Assembly (NCBI GenBank): GCA_963678445.1
Contig: OY782877.1
Location: forward strand, 3,720,001 to 3,784,000
DNA: 64,000 nucleotides
From: G963678445 sp963678445
GTDB lineage: Bacteria > Hydrogenedentota > Hydrogenedentia > Hydrogenedentales > G963678445
Direction of reading: 5' to 3'
Part shown: positions 19,565 through 28,439 of the stretch, in pieces
Position numbering within the stretch: position 1 is the first letter of the stretch
How the letters are laid out: the number at the start of each line of letters is the position of its first letter
Made by a program: the position numbers and the translations under genes
Notes under the pieces: model-generated
Told to the model about the DNA's origin: nothing
Databases searched by the model: none
The model's input: the letters and a program-made list of their open reading frames with translations, nothing else

Positions 19565-19669
19565 TTAAGCACGCTTATCCTTCGCCTCACTCTTGAGCCA
19601 TCCAAAGATACCTGTTGTTTTCAGCAGCTCTATGTCGGGATGGTTTGCCTTGTTGTCGAGAACCTCCAT
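19565..19669 (-). CDS. Small ORF, 34 residues, first of a possible two-gene small operon
   Basis: ATG 19669 opens a 34-codon frame: charged first part (MEVLDNKANHPD), short hydrophobic centre (LLKTTGIFGWL) and basic end (KSEAKDKRA). There is no strong ribosome site. It lies about 45 bases after a predicted transcription start and is followed after 38 bases by the 40-residue ORF with an excellent ribosome site. It may be a leader for that ORF or a peptide of its own. Confidence 0.35.
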   Translation of the reverse strand: MEVLDNKANHPDIELLKTTGIFGWLKSEAKDKRA

Positions 19670-19720
19670 ACTACGCGTTCTGTATTTTTTGGTCTCTATG
19701 CCCCCAACAGGCTCTACTAT

Positions 19721-19748
19721 ATTGTACAACGAAATGAAGAGAGTGTAA
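19721..19748 (-). promoter_or_regulatory. Predicted promoter for the minus-strand small ORFs
   Basis: On the minus strand TTACAC (19748-19743), 16-base spacer, TACAAT (19726-19721). It points at the 34- and 40-residue ORFs and diverges from the M32 carboxypeptidase gene. Confidence 0.45.
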
Positions 19749-19826
19749 CATGGGTAGGCTAAATAAAAGGTGTGCAACGGGTTTTTCCGGTTGCTATAAG
19801 TCAAAAGTGTGCGAAAAGGGAACAGA

Positions 19827-21332
19827 ATGAGTGCGTCTTTGGTGCAAAAATTTTTGATTCAACTAGGTCAGGTAATCGACATGCAGGCGGCGGCGGCTCT
19901 GCTCGCATGGGATCAAGAGGTCTATATGCCCCCGAAGGGAGCGCAGGCGCGTGGTGAACAATTGGCGACGCTGTCGGCGATGGCGCATCGTTTGTTTACC
20001 GGCGATGAAATGGGGGCCTTGATTGCGTCGTTGCAGGAACAAAAGGACAGCCTGGATGACGATATGGCGTGTTTGCTTCGTGAAACGGCCTATGATTACG
20101 AGCGTGCCCGAAAATTGCCTGAATCTTTTGTGCAACGTTTTGCCCAGGAACAAAGTAAAGCCTATGAGGCTTGGGTAAAAGCGCGAGAATGTTCGGAGTA
20201 TGCCCTTTTTGCACCGCATCTTGAAACGTTGCTTTCTCTGTCCCAGGAAAAGGCAGAGTATCTGGGCTATGAGGATTCTCCTTACGATGCCCTGTTGGAA
20301 GATTATGAACGAGGCACAACAACGGCGCAACTGAAGACGCTGTTTTCTACATTGGCGGAACGTCAACGCGTTTTGGTGTCCCGAATTACGGCGTCGTCCA
20401 ATCAACCCGATCTGAAATGGTTGGACCAAGAGTGGGATGAGGGAAAGCAGTGGGATCTGTCGTTGCAGATGCTGCGGGATATGGGCTTTGATTTTGAAGC
20501 AGGGCGTCAGGATCGCGCGGTGCATCCCTTTACAACGAATTTTGATCGTCGGGATGTTCGTGTCACAACCCGAACACATCCACGGGAGCTTTTTTCTTGT
20601 CTGAGCAGCTCGATTCATGAGGGGGGACATGCTTTATACGAGCAGGGCTTTCTGGAAAAGGACCGGCGCACGTTGCTGGCGCAAGCGCCGTCATTGGGTA
20701 TTCACGAGTCGCAGTCACGTATGTGGGAGAATATGATTGGGCGCAGTCTCCCCTTTTGGAAGCATTACACCCCGCAACTTCAAATGGCTTTTGGGGATTC
20801 CCTGCGCGATGTTACGCCTGAGCAAATCTACCATGCAATCAATTATGTGCAACCCTCTTTAATTCGGGTGGAGGCGGACGAGTGTACGTATAATCTGCAC
20901 ATTATGGTGCGATTTGAAATTGAGGTAGCCCTGGTGGAGGGGGATTTGACCGTGGCGGATGTGCCTGCGGCGTGGAATGAAAAGATAAAGTCGTACTTGG
21001 GGTTAACCGTGCCTGATGATGCGCAGGGGTGTTTGCAGGATATTCATTGGGCACATGGCTGCCTGGGATATTTTCCCACCTACGCCTTGGGTAATCTGTA
21101 TGCGGCGCAGCTTTTTGAGCAATTGGAAGCGGATTTGCCAGAGGTATGGATGAATGTGGCGCAGGGCGATTTTTCTGCCATTCTGAACTGGTTGCGCCCT
21201 CGTGTTCACGAGCTAGGGAGACGTCAATCTGCCTCGGAAATCGTAGAAAGTGCAACCGGAAAAGCACCGGATGCGGAAGCTTATTTGCGCTACCTGGAAC
21301 GAAAATATACAGCGCTTTACGCGCTAGGATAA
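19827..21332 (+). CDS. Carboxypeptidase Taq (M32 family) metallopeptidase
   Basis: The 501-residue cytoplasmic protein has the M32 zinc site HEGGH (His264, Glu265, His268, in SSIHEGGHALYEQ), followed by HESQSRMWEN, which supplies the third ligand, and the family signature HPFTTNF. The length is normal for the family. The start is ATG 19827 with AAGGGA six bases upstream; a GTG 18 bases earlier is less likely. It removes C-terminal residues from peptides and probably takes part in general peptide turnover. It is followed after 31 bases by the WbsX/GH99-like gene, probably in one transcript. Confidence 0.93.
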   Translation: MSASLVQKFLIQLGQVIDMQAAAALLAWDQEVYMPPKGAQARGEQLATLSAMAHRLFTGDEMGALIASLQEQKDSLDDDMACLLRETAYDYERARKLPESFVQRFAQEQSKAYEAWVKARECSEYALFAPHLETLLSLSQEKAEYLGYEDSPYDALLEDYERGTTTAQLKTLFSTLAERQRVLVSRITASSNQPDLKWLDQEWDEGKQWDLSLQMLRDMGFDFEAGRQDRAVHPFTTNFDRRDVRVTTRTHPRELFSCLSSSIHEGGHALYEQGFLEKDRRTLLAQAPSLGIHESQSRMWENMIGRSLPFWKHYTPQLQMAFGDSLRDVTPEQIYHAINYVQPSLIRVEADECTYNLHIMVRFEIEVALVEGDLTVADVPAAWNEKIKSYLGLTVPDDAQGCLQDIHWAHGCLGYFPTYALGNLYAAQLFEQLEADLPEVWMNVAQGDFSAILNWLRPRVHELGRRQSASEIVESATGKAPDAEAYLRYLERKYTALYALG

Positions 21333-21363
21333 TCCTGTAGGATTGGATGATAGGAAAGAGAAA

Positions 21364-22569
21364 ATGAAAGTTTACGTGCAAATTATCCTTTTGATCCTGG
21401 CAAGCGTTGGGATGAACACGGCTATGGCGGAGGACACATCGAAGGTGTCCGTTGATTATACGGTGGCTTCGTATTATTTTCCCAACTACCATCCTGATGA
21501 ACGCAATGCAGCCTTTCACGGAAAGGGGTGGACAGAGTGGGAGCTGGTGAAGGCGGCCAAACCCCGTTTTGAAGGACACCATCAACCGAATGTGCCGTTG
21601 TGGGGGTATACCGATGAGTCGGATCCGACGGTGATGGCGAAAAAGATTGATGCGGCAGCAGATCATCATATTGACGCCTTCATTTTCGATTGGTATTGGT
21701 ACGATGCTGGTCCCTTTTTGCAACGTGGGGTGGAAGAGGGCTTCATGAAGGCCGCCAATAATGACCGTTTGAAATTTGGCTTGATGTGGGCCAACCATGA
21801 CTGGCTCGATATTCATCCCGCAACGTTGGGGAAAAAACCGGCCTTGCTTTATCCGGGGATAATACGCCCGGATACATTTGAAACGATGACGGACTATGTA
21901 ATTGAGAAGTATTTTAAGCATCCGTCCTATTGGAAAGTTGATGGTGCCCCGTATTTTTCGGTGTATGAGTTGCATACCCTCATCAAGAGTTTTGGCGGGG
22001 TAGAACAGACGGGGGCGGCATTGGCGCGTTTTCGTGAAAAGACAAAAGCGGCGGGCTTTCCGGACTTACATTTGAATGCGATTACCTTTGGTATTCGCAT
22101 ACTTCCCGGGGAAACCGTGGTGAAGAAACCGGAGGAGTTGGTGGAGAAATTGGGTTTCGATAGCATTACCTCCTATGTATGGATTCACCATGTAGCATTA
22201 CCGTCTTTTCCGATGACGCCTTATCCGTGGGTGATGGAACAGGCCGAGGCGTATTGGAAAAACACGGTAAAAACTTTTTCGACGCCTTACCATCCCAATG
22301 TCACTATGGGCTGGGACGCTTCTCCCCGGTGTCGACAGCAGGATGCGTTTGAAAACAAAGGCTACCCATTCATGGGTACGATTAGAGAGAACACGCCTGC
22401 TGCATTTCAGGAGGCCTTGCAGCGTGCCAAAGCCTTTATGGATGCGCAACCGAAGAGCCAGCGTATTATGACGATTAACTGCTGGAATGAATGGACCGAA
22501 GGCAGTTATTTAGAGCCGGACACTAAAAATGGCCTGGCATATCTTGAGGCCGTTAAAGCGGTTTTTTAA
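21364..22569 (+). CDS. Secreted WbsX/GH99-like glycoside hydrolase domain protein
   Basis: The 401-residue protein starts at ATG 21364, with AGGAAAGAG upstream and a signal peptide (IILLILASVGMNTAMA). The mature part has the WbsX-type (glycosyltransferase WbsX / GH99-like) pattern: YYFPNYHPDE near the start, GWTEWELVKAAKPRFEGH, FDWYWYD, and INCWNEWTEGSYLEPD near the end. Family members act on or build polysaccharides; with an export signal, a periplasmic or surface glycan hydrolase is more likely than a transferase. The exact bond cleaved is not known. It follows the M32 peptidase closely and is convergent with truA. Confidence 0.85.
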   Translation: MKVYVQIILLILASVGMNTAMAEDTSKVSVDYTVASYYFPNYHPDERNAAFHGKGWTEWELVKAAKPRFEGHHQPNVPLWGYTDESDPTVMAKKIDAAADHHIDAFIFDWYWYDAGPFLQRGVEEGFMKAANNDRLKFGLMWANHDWLDIHPATLGKKPALLYPGIIRPDTFETMTDYVIEKYFKHPSYWKVDGAPYFSVYELHTLIKSFGGVEQTGAALARFREKTKAAGFPDLHLNAITFGIRILPGETVVKKPEELVEKLGFDSITSYVWIHHVALPSFPMTPYPWVMEQAEAYWKNTVKTFSTPYHPNVTMGWDASPRCRQQDAFENKGYPFMGTIRENTPAAFQEALQRAKAFMDAQPKSQRIMTINCWNEWTEGSYLEPDTKNGLAYLEAVKAVF

Positions 22570-22586
22570 AGAACGGGCTTGAGCAG

Positions 22587-23369
22587 TTATATTCCCGCTG
22601 ATGTCGCTGGATAAAGCACTTCTTTCATTACCAAACCGTGTGCGGGGGCGCAATGCCCCCGAAAGGGACCGGATGAGGCGAGCGCTTCGTCGAGAAAGGT
22701 GGCAGGAAAGCGACCACGGCCGATTTCAATAAGGGTTCCGGTCAAGTTACGCACCATTTTATAGAGAAATCCGTCGCCGTGGAACTCCAGGTGCCAGAGG
22801 TTAGGATTGTCGGCCGGACCTATCACACCACCCGGGTGTAACTGTACAGAAAAAAGGGTGCGCACCGTGGTTTTCATTTGTGTGCCAGTGCTCTGAAAGC
22901 CTGCGAAATCCTGTTTCCCTTCCAGTTTTGGGAGTAAGGCGCGTATCAGATCAAGATCGACTTTATACGGTACGTGCCAGGCGTATCGTGCTGCAAAAGG
23001 GTCCGGCTCGCGGCTCAATTCAATACTGTACGCATAGCGTTTTGAATGTGCCGAGAAGCGTGCATTGAAGTCAGGCGCGGCTGGTTCCAGTGAGACAATG
23101 CGAATTTCCGGCGAAAGCATTTTGGAAAGGGCGTGGCGAAGACGTTTGGGAAATGGACCGGGCCATACGCAGGAGAAGACTTGTCCCATGGCGTGTACAC
23201 CGGCATCAGTGCGTCCCGCGCCCTGAATGCTGACGGGTGCCGAAGCGATTCGGCCCATCGCGGCTTCAATATCGCCTTGCACCGTGCGATGTGTTTTCTG
23301 CTGCTGCCATCCACAAAACGCGGTGCCGTCGTAACGGACAATTCCTTTTAAAGTGCAGGTTTCTTCCAT
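22587..23369 (-). CDS. truA: tRNA pseudouridine(38-40) synthase
   Basis: The 260-residue enzyme converts U38, U39 and U40 of tRNA anticodon arms to pseudouridine. IVRYDGTAFCGWQ at the N-terminus and QGAGRTDAGVHAMGQ are diagnostic; the catalytic Asp is residue 55. FHGDGFLYKMVRN near the C-terminus is also typical. ATG 23369 is used; a TTG 29 codons upstream would add a non-family extension. It is downstream of hldE on the same strand, with a repeat-family copy between them. Confidence 0.95.
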   Translation of the reverse strand: MEETCTLKGIVRYDGTAFCGWQQQKTHRTVQGDIEAAMGRIASAPVSIQGAGRTDAGVHAMGQVFSCVWPGPFPKRLRHALSKMLSPEIRIVSLEPAAPDFNARFSAHSKRYAYSIELSREPDPFAARYAWHVPYKVDLDLIRALLPKLEGKQDFAGFQSTGTQMKTTVRTLFSVQLHPGGVIGPADNPNLWHLEFHGDGFLYKMVRNLTGTLIEIGRGRFPATFLDEALASSGPFRGHCAPAHGLVMKEVLYPATSAGI

Positions 23370-23500
23370 GGATTTCACAGTTGCTTTACCTTGTTTTATG
23401 GATAAAATCGTATATGAAAGCGGCTTAAAAATAATTTGGGGAAAACTTTGTTGCAAAAGCTTTCCCCAAGATCGAGATCGGCAAATTTATCTACGAAGTG

Positions 23501-23540
23501 TAAGGACCATAGTTTTGGCTGTGGCCCTGGCCACCTTAGA
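23501..23540 (+). repeat. Core copy of the ~99-bp repeat family overlapping the hldE stop
   Basis: TAAGGACCAT...GGCTGTGGCCCTGGCCACCTTA aligns base by base with the copies at 37.26 and 53.31 kb (AAGGACCAT...GGACCACTT). Its right end includes the stop codon of hldE (23536-23538), so repeat sequence supplies the end of the gene. Confidence 0.8.
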
Positions 23541-25008
23541 TTTCCTGTTGCAGCTTTTCGATGATATTGGTGGTCGACTGTCCATCTATGCCGGGGATGA
23601 TGGCGATCTCACCGCCGTAGCCTTCGACTAGATGACGTTCTTCTTGTACGATGGTATCGATATTGTAGTCACCGCCTTTGGCATACACATCAGGGTGCAG
23701 GGTACCAAGCAGATTCATGGGGGTTTTGTCGTCGAAGATGATAACGTAGTCGACGCATTCGAGTGCAGACAGCACCATGGCACGGTTGGTTTCATTAACG
23801 ACAGGGCGCTCTGGTCCCTTGTTTTCCTGCACGGATTTGTCGCTGTTGAGCCCGACGACTAATACATCACCCGTAGCGCGTGCTTTCAGCAAATAGGTGA
23901 TGTGTCCGACATGCAGGATGTCGAAACAGCCATTGGTCCAGACAACGCGTTTACCTTCGTTGCGGAGTTTCTCTACGATAGACTTGAGTTCTTCCAGTTT
24001 TTTTACTTTGGCAGAGCCGCTGTCTTTGCTACTGAGCGCAGCGATTACCTCGGCATTCGATACGGTAACTACCCCTTCCTGTTCGACGGCGATCCCTGCG
24101 GCCAGATTACCCAGGAAAGCGGCGTCGCAAAGGGAGCCCCCCGCAGCCAGCGTTAGCGTAGCAGCGGCAGCGACGGTGTCGCCAGCCCCTGTTACATCGA
24201 TCGCTTTTACAGGACGGATAGGTACAATGTTCAGACTGCCATCCTGTGCAAAGACAGCAACGCCTTTGGGTCCCAAGGTGACTAGAGCGTTTTTAGCCGT
24301 TGTAAGCAGGAATTCACCGGCTTTTTTCAGGCTTTCATCATCGACAACGTTGATCCCCGCAGCCAGTCCTGCTTCTGCATCATTGGGCACGACAACATCG
24401 ATGCCTTTGAAGATACCGGCACGTTTTCGCGAATCGGCCAAGGTGACCAGGTTGTACTTTTGCGCGCATTCCACTACGGCAGCCAGCACCTTTTCCGTGA
24501 GTACGGAGACGGCCTGATCGCCCAACATGATAGCGTCTACTTGTGGTGCTAAGGCTTGGATGCTTTCAATAACCTGTTCTTCGACCTTGCCAGAGATCAG
24601 CACAGGTTTTGGGGTGTCTGTGCGCAACACTTCCTGCGTAGGAATGTTGTGTCCACCCGCACGCAGTTTGCCATACGTGTTGGTGGGACGGTCGGGGTCA
24701 ACGACCAAGTATCGTGTATTGACGTTGCGTACTTCGAACTCGTGTCGCACGATATCGGCGTTGGCGTCTTTACCGACGACACCTACCATATGTACATCAG
24801 CACCCAACGAAGCCGCGTTGCAGGCAGCGTTACCCGCTGCTCCCGGATTATAGCGCCGTTCCTGTACTTCGAGTACCGGGATGGGCGCTTCCAGACTGAC
24901 TTCAGTGACGGAGCCAAAGACGTATTCGTCGAGATAAATATCGCCTACCGCCATGAGGCGTACGTTTTTATAATTAGCCAGCAGATCGAGATAGTATTGT
25001 TGATCCAT
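23536..25008 (-). CDS. hldE: Bifunctional heptose-7-phosphate kinase / heptose-1-phosphate adenylyltransferase
   Basis: The 490-residue fusion protein makes ADP-heptose for lipopolysaccharide inner core. Residues 1 to about 330 are a ribokinase-like kinase (AVGDIYLDEYVFG, NPGAAGNAA, and the catalytic DVTGAGDTV). Residues about 350-490 are a nucleotidyltransferase (TNGCFDILHVGH with the HxGH motif, LNSDKSVQENKGPERPV, YAKGGDY). Both halves look intact. ATG 25008 has AAAGGA upstream. Its presence argues for an LPS-containing outer membrane. The last codon abuts a copy of the dispersed repeat. Confidence 0.95.
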   Translation of the reverse strand: MDQQYYLDLLANYKNVRLMAVGDIYLDEYVFGSVTEVSLEAPIPVLEVQERRYNPGAAGNAACNAASLGADVHMVGVVGKDANADIVRHEFEVRNVNTRYLVVDPDRPTNTYGKLRAGGHNIPTQEVLRTDTPKPVLISGKVEEQVIESIQALAPQVDAIMLGDQAVSVLTEKVLAAVVECAQKYNLVTLADSRKRAGIFKGIDVVVPNDAEAGLAAGINVVDDESLKKAGEFLLTTAKNALVTLGPKGVAVFAQDGSLNIVPIRPVKAIDVTGAGDTVAAAATLTLAAGGSLCDAAFLGNLAAGIAVEQEGVVTVSNAEVIAALSSKDSGSAKVKKLEELKSIVEKLRNEGKRVVWTNGCFDILHVGHITYLLKARATGDVLVVGLNSDKSVQENKGPERPVVNETNRAMVLSALECVDYVIIFDDKTPMNLLGTLHPDVYAKGGDYNIDTIVQEERHLVEGYGGEIAIIPGIDGQSTTNIIEKLQQEI

Positions 25009-25105
25009 GGTATTGCTTTTTCCTTTAAATAAGCATTGTTTCGTTATTCTACACGCAGGAAAGAAATTCTACCGTATGGGCGGTGTGTAATTAAATGCGT
25101 TGCAT

Positions 25106-25903
25106 TTACTTCAAGCCCAATACATCCTGCATATCGTAAAGGCCGGGTTTCGCCTGTGCGGCAAAACGTGCGGCGACCAGCGCTCCCTTCGCAAAATTAT
25201 CGCGATTATGCGCCTTGTGTGTGAGTTCAATACGTTCACCCTGTCCGGCAAACACAACGGTATGCTCGCCGACCACGTCACCACCACGCAGCGCATGCAT
25301 GCCGATTTCCCGTTTAGGACGTGCGCCGACCAAACCTTCACGTCCGTGCGCGGTTTCCTTAGCATAGTCCAGCCCCAATGCTTCGGCGGCACGTTCTGCC
25401 AGACGTACAGCGGTACCACTTGGGCTGTCTTTCTTCTGGTTGTGATGCATTTCAACGATTTCTACATTGTAATCCAGGCCCAGGATAGCAGCGACTTCGC
25501 TGGTCAGCTTGAAAAGCAGGTTGACGCCCATACTCATGTTGGGGGCGTAAACAATCGGCGTTTTTTGAGCAAGCGCTTGCAACTCGGCGGTTTGTTCTTC
25601 CGACAATCCCGTAGTGCCAATAACGGCAGCCACGCCATTCTCAACCGCAGTGCGCACATTGGCCAGACAGACCTCTACCTGGGTGAAATCAATCATCACA
25701 TCGGATTTGCAGATTTCATCCTTGGCAACACCACCTACTACAAGTGTTTCGGGTGCGCCACATTCCGTGCCGACGACCAGTTCCACCCCTTCATTTTGAG
25801 GGATATCAAAAACACCGCCAATAGCCACATCTTCGGTCGCTACCGCCATCTCCAGTATCCGTCGTCCCATACGCCCACAGGCGCCTGCCATACAAATCTT
25901 CAT
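25106..25903 (-). CDS. dapB: 4-hydroxy-tetrahydrodipicolinate reductase
   Basis: The 265-residue enzyme of the diaminopimelate/lysine pathway has the nucleotide-binding MAGACGRMGRR at the N-terminus, APNMSMGVNLL, and the substrate-binding/catalytic MHHNQKKDSPSGTA. ATG 25903 is preceded by GGAGGCGAG. It reduces the cyclic product of dihydrodipicolinate synthase using NAD(P)H. It is upstream of hldE on the same strand with a gap of 97 bases; dapA is not nearby. Confidence 0.95.
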   Translation of the reverse strand: MKICMAGACGRMGRRILEMAVATEDVAIGGVFDIPQNEGVELVVGTECGAPETLVVGGVAKDEICKSDVMIDFTQVEVCLANVRTAVENGVAAVIGTTGLSEEQTAELQALAQKTPIVYAPNMSMGVNLLFKLTSEVAAILGLDYNVEIVEMHHNQKKDSPSGTAVRLAERAAEALGLDYAKETAHGREGLVGARPKREIGMHALRGGDVVGEHTVVFAGQGERIELTHKAHNRDNFAKGALVAARFAAQAKPGLYDMQDVLGLK

Positions 25904-26320
25904 AACTCGCCTCCGTTTATCTATTCTAAACTTTAATTAATCAATCCACTGGTTTTGAAATGCCGGTCCTGAAGTGTCAGGGAATCCCCCGAAGACTTCA
26001 TAAATTACATGGAAAATGCGCCGTTATCCGCTGTGTTTTGACAGCAATGCGCCCGGATTTACTGTGGACATTATACCTATCTTTTTCCGCCAGCAAAAGT
26101 TACTGCCGGGAGTCAGGAGAAAGTCAGAATTATTGCGTAAAAAAGTTGCTTTGCGCTACAAAAGTCGGTAGTCTTAGTAACGTACTCATTCGATTCTTAC
26201 TGTAGGGTTGTGTTTGTGCGATCCTTTATGGACAGTTGTCTGACCGTGGCGTCTGATGGAAAGGTTGTATGAGTGCTTGGATTTACACTTGAACGGATGA
26301 CAAACAGAAGGATGGTGTTA
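25904..26320. other. Intergenic region between divergent dapB and FKBP genes
   Basis: 417 bases with no credible ORF. A weak promoter-like pair for the FKBP gene (TTGCTT near 26147, TAGTCT 17 bases later) lies about 150 bases before its ATG. No hairpin or family repeat was seen. Confidence 0.4.
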
Positions 26321-27079
26321 ATGAAACAGAGTATGAAAAAAATGGTTAGTGTTGTACTTTCCTTTGCACTCGTGTTGTGTATCGGTGGCCTGATGGTTAC
26401 GGCGAATGCGGAAGATGCCAAAGAAAAAAGCTCGGTGACCTTGAATGATGAAAAAGACCAGATGAGCTATAGCATTGGCGTGCAGATGGGACAGGGCCTG
26501 AAGGATTTGGCCTCGCATTTGAATCTGCAAGTGCTTTTTGCTGCGATTGAGGATTCCGTACAGGGTCGGGAACTGGCGATGAGTCAGGAAGAGATCCAGA
26601 AGGCGATGATGTCGATTCGCGAGGTCGTTATGGCCGAACGCCAAAAGCAAGCTGATGTTAACAAGGAAAAAGGCGCGGCTTTCTTGGCGGAAAATGGCAA
26701 GAAAGACGGCTGGGTGACTTTGGAAAGCGGTCTGCAGTACAAAGTGCTTACCGAAGGTAAAGGCGAGAAACCCAAGGAATCGGATCGCGTTAAAGTGCAT
26801 TACAAAGGTACGCTGATCGATGGTACGCAATTCGACAGTTCTTATGATCGCGGCGAGCCCGCCACGTTTGGCGTAACGCAGGTCATCAAGGGGTGGACCG
26901 AAGCCTTGTTGCTAATGCCGGCCGGCAGCAAATGGCAGCTCGCCATTCCGTCCGATTTGGCCTATGGTCCCCAGGGCCGTCCGCAGATTCCCAGCAATTC
27001 CGTATTGCTTTTCGATGTGGAACTGCTTGAAATCGTTGCACCGGAACCAACTGCGGCCAACGAAGTGCTTGTGCAATAA
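26321..27079 (+). CDS. Secreted FKBP-type peptidyl-prolyl cis-trans isomerase (FkpA/Mip-like)
   Basis: The 252-residue protein starts at ATG 26321, with AAGGAT upstream and a signal peptide (VVLSFALVLCIGGLMVTANA). An N-terminal FKBP_N dimerisation domain (MSYSIGVQMGQGLK) is followed by a catalytic FKBP domain from about 135 (VKVHYKGTLIDGTQFDSSYDRG, FGVTQVIKGWTEALLLM, IPSNSVLLFDVELL). It probably folds proteins in the periplasm or at the outer membrane. Earlier in-frame ATGs would displace the signal peptide. A terminator follows. Confidence 0.93.
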   Translation: MKQSMKKMVSVVLSFALVLCIGGLMVTANAEDAKEKSSVTLNDEKDQMSYSIGVQMGQGLKDLASHLNLQVLFAAIEDSVQGRELAMSQEEIQKAMMSIREVVMAERQKQADVNKEKGAAFLAENGKKDGWVTLESGLQYKVLTEGKGEKPKESDRVKVHYKGTLIDGTQFDSSYDRGEPATFGVTQVIKGWTEALLLMPAGSKWQLAIPSDLAYGPQGRPQIPSNSVLLFDVELLEIVAPEPTAANEVLVQ

Positions 27080-27107
27080 GTTATAGACTTACTGTTTGAT
27101 AGGTTTT

Positions 27108-27143
27108 ACGCTCAGCGGTATATGCCGCTGAGCGTGTTCTTTT
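27108..27143 (+). terminator. Rho-independent terminator of the FKBP gene
   Basis: An 11-bp perfect stem (ACGCTCAGCGG) with a 6-base loop is followed by GTTCTTTT. It overlaps the last bases of the convergent DUF3810-like gene. Confidence 0.85.
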
Positions 27144-28281
27144 ATGGGGCGTAGGGGGAAGGGGGGAGGAAAGACAGTTTTTCCGTGCGCCAGAGTTGAA
27201 CAAAGAGGGTAGCGCCATAGGCGTAGTCCTGAACACCGCTTTCTATCCCCTGCGATTGCAGATACCGGTGATAAAGACGCCATCCTACGTGGCTCAGCTT
27301 GGGGTATTCATACCGTTTTCGGGCATCTGCGGCTGCTTGTAAATCGTCATGGGCAATTTTGGGCAGACGCGCCCAAGCTGCTTTTCGTTGTGCTTCAGGG
27401 CGTTGTCGGATCAGGCTCTTGTAGAGATATAACGCTACGCTATAGCGCGCAAAGGCATCGTCAGCGTGCAGTCCTGCAGCATAGCTGACGCAGTTGGCCT
27501 CGGCCTCGCTACAGATCCCCGCGATATGGGCCAATTCATGGGCGGCAACAGCTACAAACGTAGCGTCCGGGAGTCCGCCATCCACATGTGCTTCTAACGT
27601 GAATGGGGAGCAGATGCCTGATGTGGCGAATGCGAGTAAGAACCCCTTCGGCGTTGCCTTGACGCGCTTGGGGATGTATGCAGGCGCAGTATCCCAATCC
27701 GCTATCATTTGCACCATCGTCGTGGCAACCGCATCAATAGCGCTATCCACCCTGCGTTCCGCCGACGCCGTGCTTGTAATAACATCCAGCAGATAGTCTT
27801 CCAGGATTTGTGCTTCTTCGGGTTGTATCGTCTGTGCGGGTAACTCCAGGCGTTGCGCCATAGGGGCGCGTTGATACCCCGCTCCCCAAAGCACCAGAAA
27901 CCAGAGTCCCAAAATAGCAGCGCCAAGATAGCCGTACTTAAGCCCCCAAAGCAGATTGCGTTTATGCGAAACACCCCGGCGGTGTTTACGATACCACCAC
28001 ACCAGAACCCATGTGCACAGGAAAGTGAGCGGCAAGAGAAAGAGTAGAACTAGTACTATGGAAAAGGGAAACGATGCCGTAAGCGGGACGACGATACTGC
28101 TAAACGCCCTATACACGCTACGGCTGTAATACCGTTCCACCCACATGGGAGGAGGGGGGAAGACCAGCCAAAGCAGTATTCCTGCCCAGAGGACCGTAGC
28201 TATTGTCACTACGATATGTCTTCGAAGAGAACGAAGAAAAGCGCTGTCGCTGTTTGAGATTTCCTTGTTCACGATGGCCAT
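27142..28281 (-). CDS. DUF3810-like membrane protein with HExxH putative metalloprotease site
   Basis: The 379-residue protein has three membrane segments in the first 130 residues, then a soluble domain with VAAHELAHIAGICSEAEAN. This is an HExxH zinc-binding motif followed by a downstream Glu, the pattern of DUF3810, a predicted membrane-bound metallopeptidase family known mainly from Firmicutes and Bacteroidetes. Protease activity is predicted, not shown. Start: ATG 28281 has AGGAA almost touching it, so GTG 28272 (three codons later) may be the real start. It is convergent with the FKBP gene. Confidence 0.75.
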   Translation of the reverse strand: MAIVNKEISNSDSAFLRSLRRHIVVTIATVLWAGILLWLVFPPPPMWVERYYSRSVYRAFSSIVVPLTASFPFSIVLVLLFLLPLTFLCTWVLVWWYRKHRRGVSHKRNLLWGLKYGYLGAAILGLWFLVLWGAGYQRAPMAQRLELPAQTIQPEEAQILEDYLLDVITSTASAERRVDSAIDAVATTMVQMIADWDTAPAYIPKRVKATPKGFLLAFATSGICSPFTLEAHVDGGLPDATFVAVAAHELAHIAGICSEAEANCVSYAAGLHADDAFARYSVALYLYKSLIRQRPEAQRKAAWARLPKIAHDDLQAAADARKRYEYPKLSHVGWRLYHRYLQSQGIESGVQDYAYGATLFVQLWRTEKLSFLPPSPYAP

Positions 28282-28372
28282 TTCCTGTAATGCTCAATCG
28301 GGTATTTCGCAAAATTTTAAAAGTGATGTTGCAACCTTGTTAGTGTATCTGGAAATGCCCCTCAGAATAAAA

Positions 28373-28405
28373 TTCGGTGCGTTTTCATGTCGAAAACGCA
28401 CCGAA
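28373..28405 (-). terminator. Rho-independent terminator of the 118-residue membrane protein gene
   Basis: A perfect 14-bp stem (TTCGGTGCGTTTTC and complement) with a 5-base loop is followed on the minus strand by TTTTATT. It lies 35 bases beyond the stop at 28440. Confidence 0.85.
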
Positions 28406-28439
28406 ATAGAATTGTTTTATCTAATAACGAATTTTGTCT

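Noticed and set aside
20902..21975. A 357-codon open frame on the minus strand
   Set aside because: It is antisense to the well-supported M32 peptidase and WbsX-like genes, has no family motif, and its composition is a shadow of their codon use.
25960..26205. An 81-codon frame between dapB and the FKBP gene
   Set aside because: Cys/Arg-rich random composition and no ribosome site; it covers the likely promoter region.
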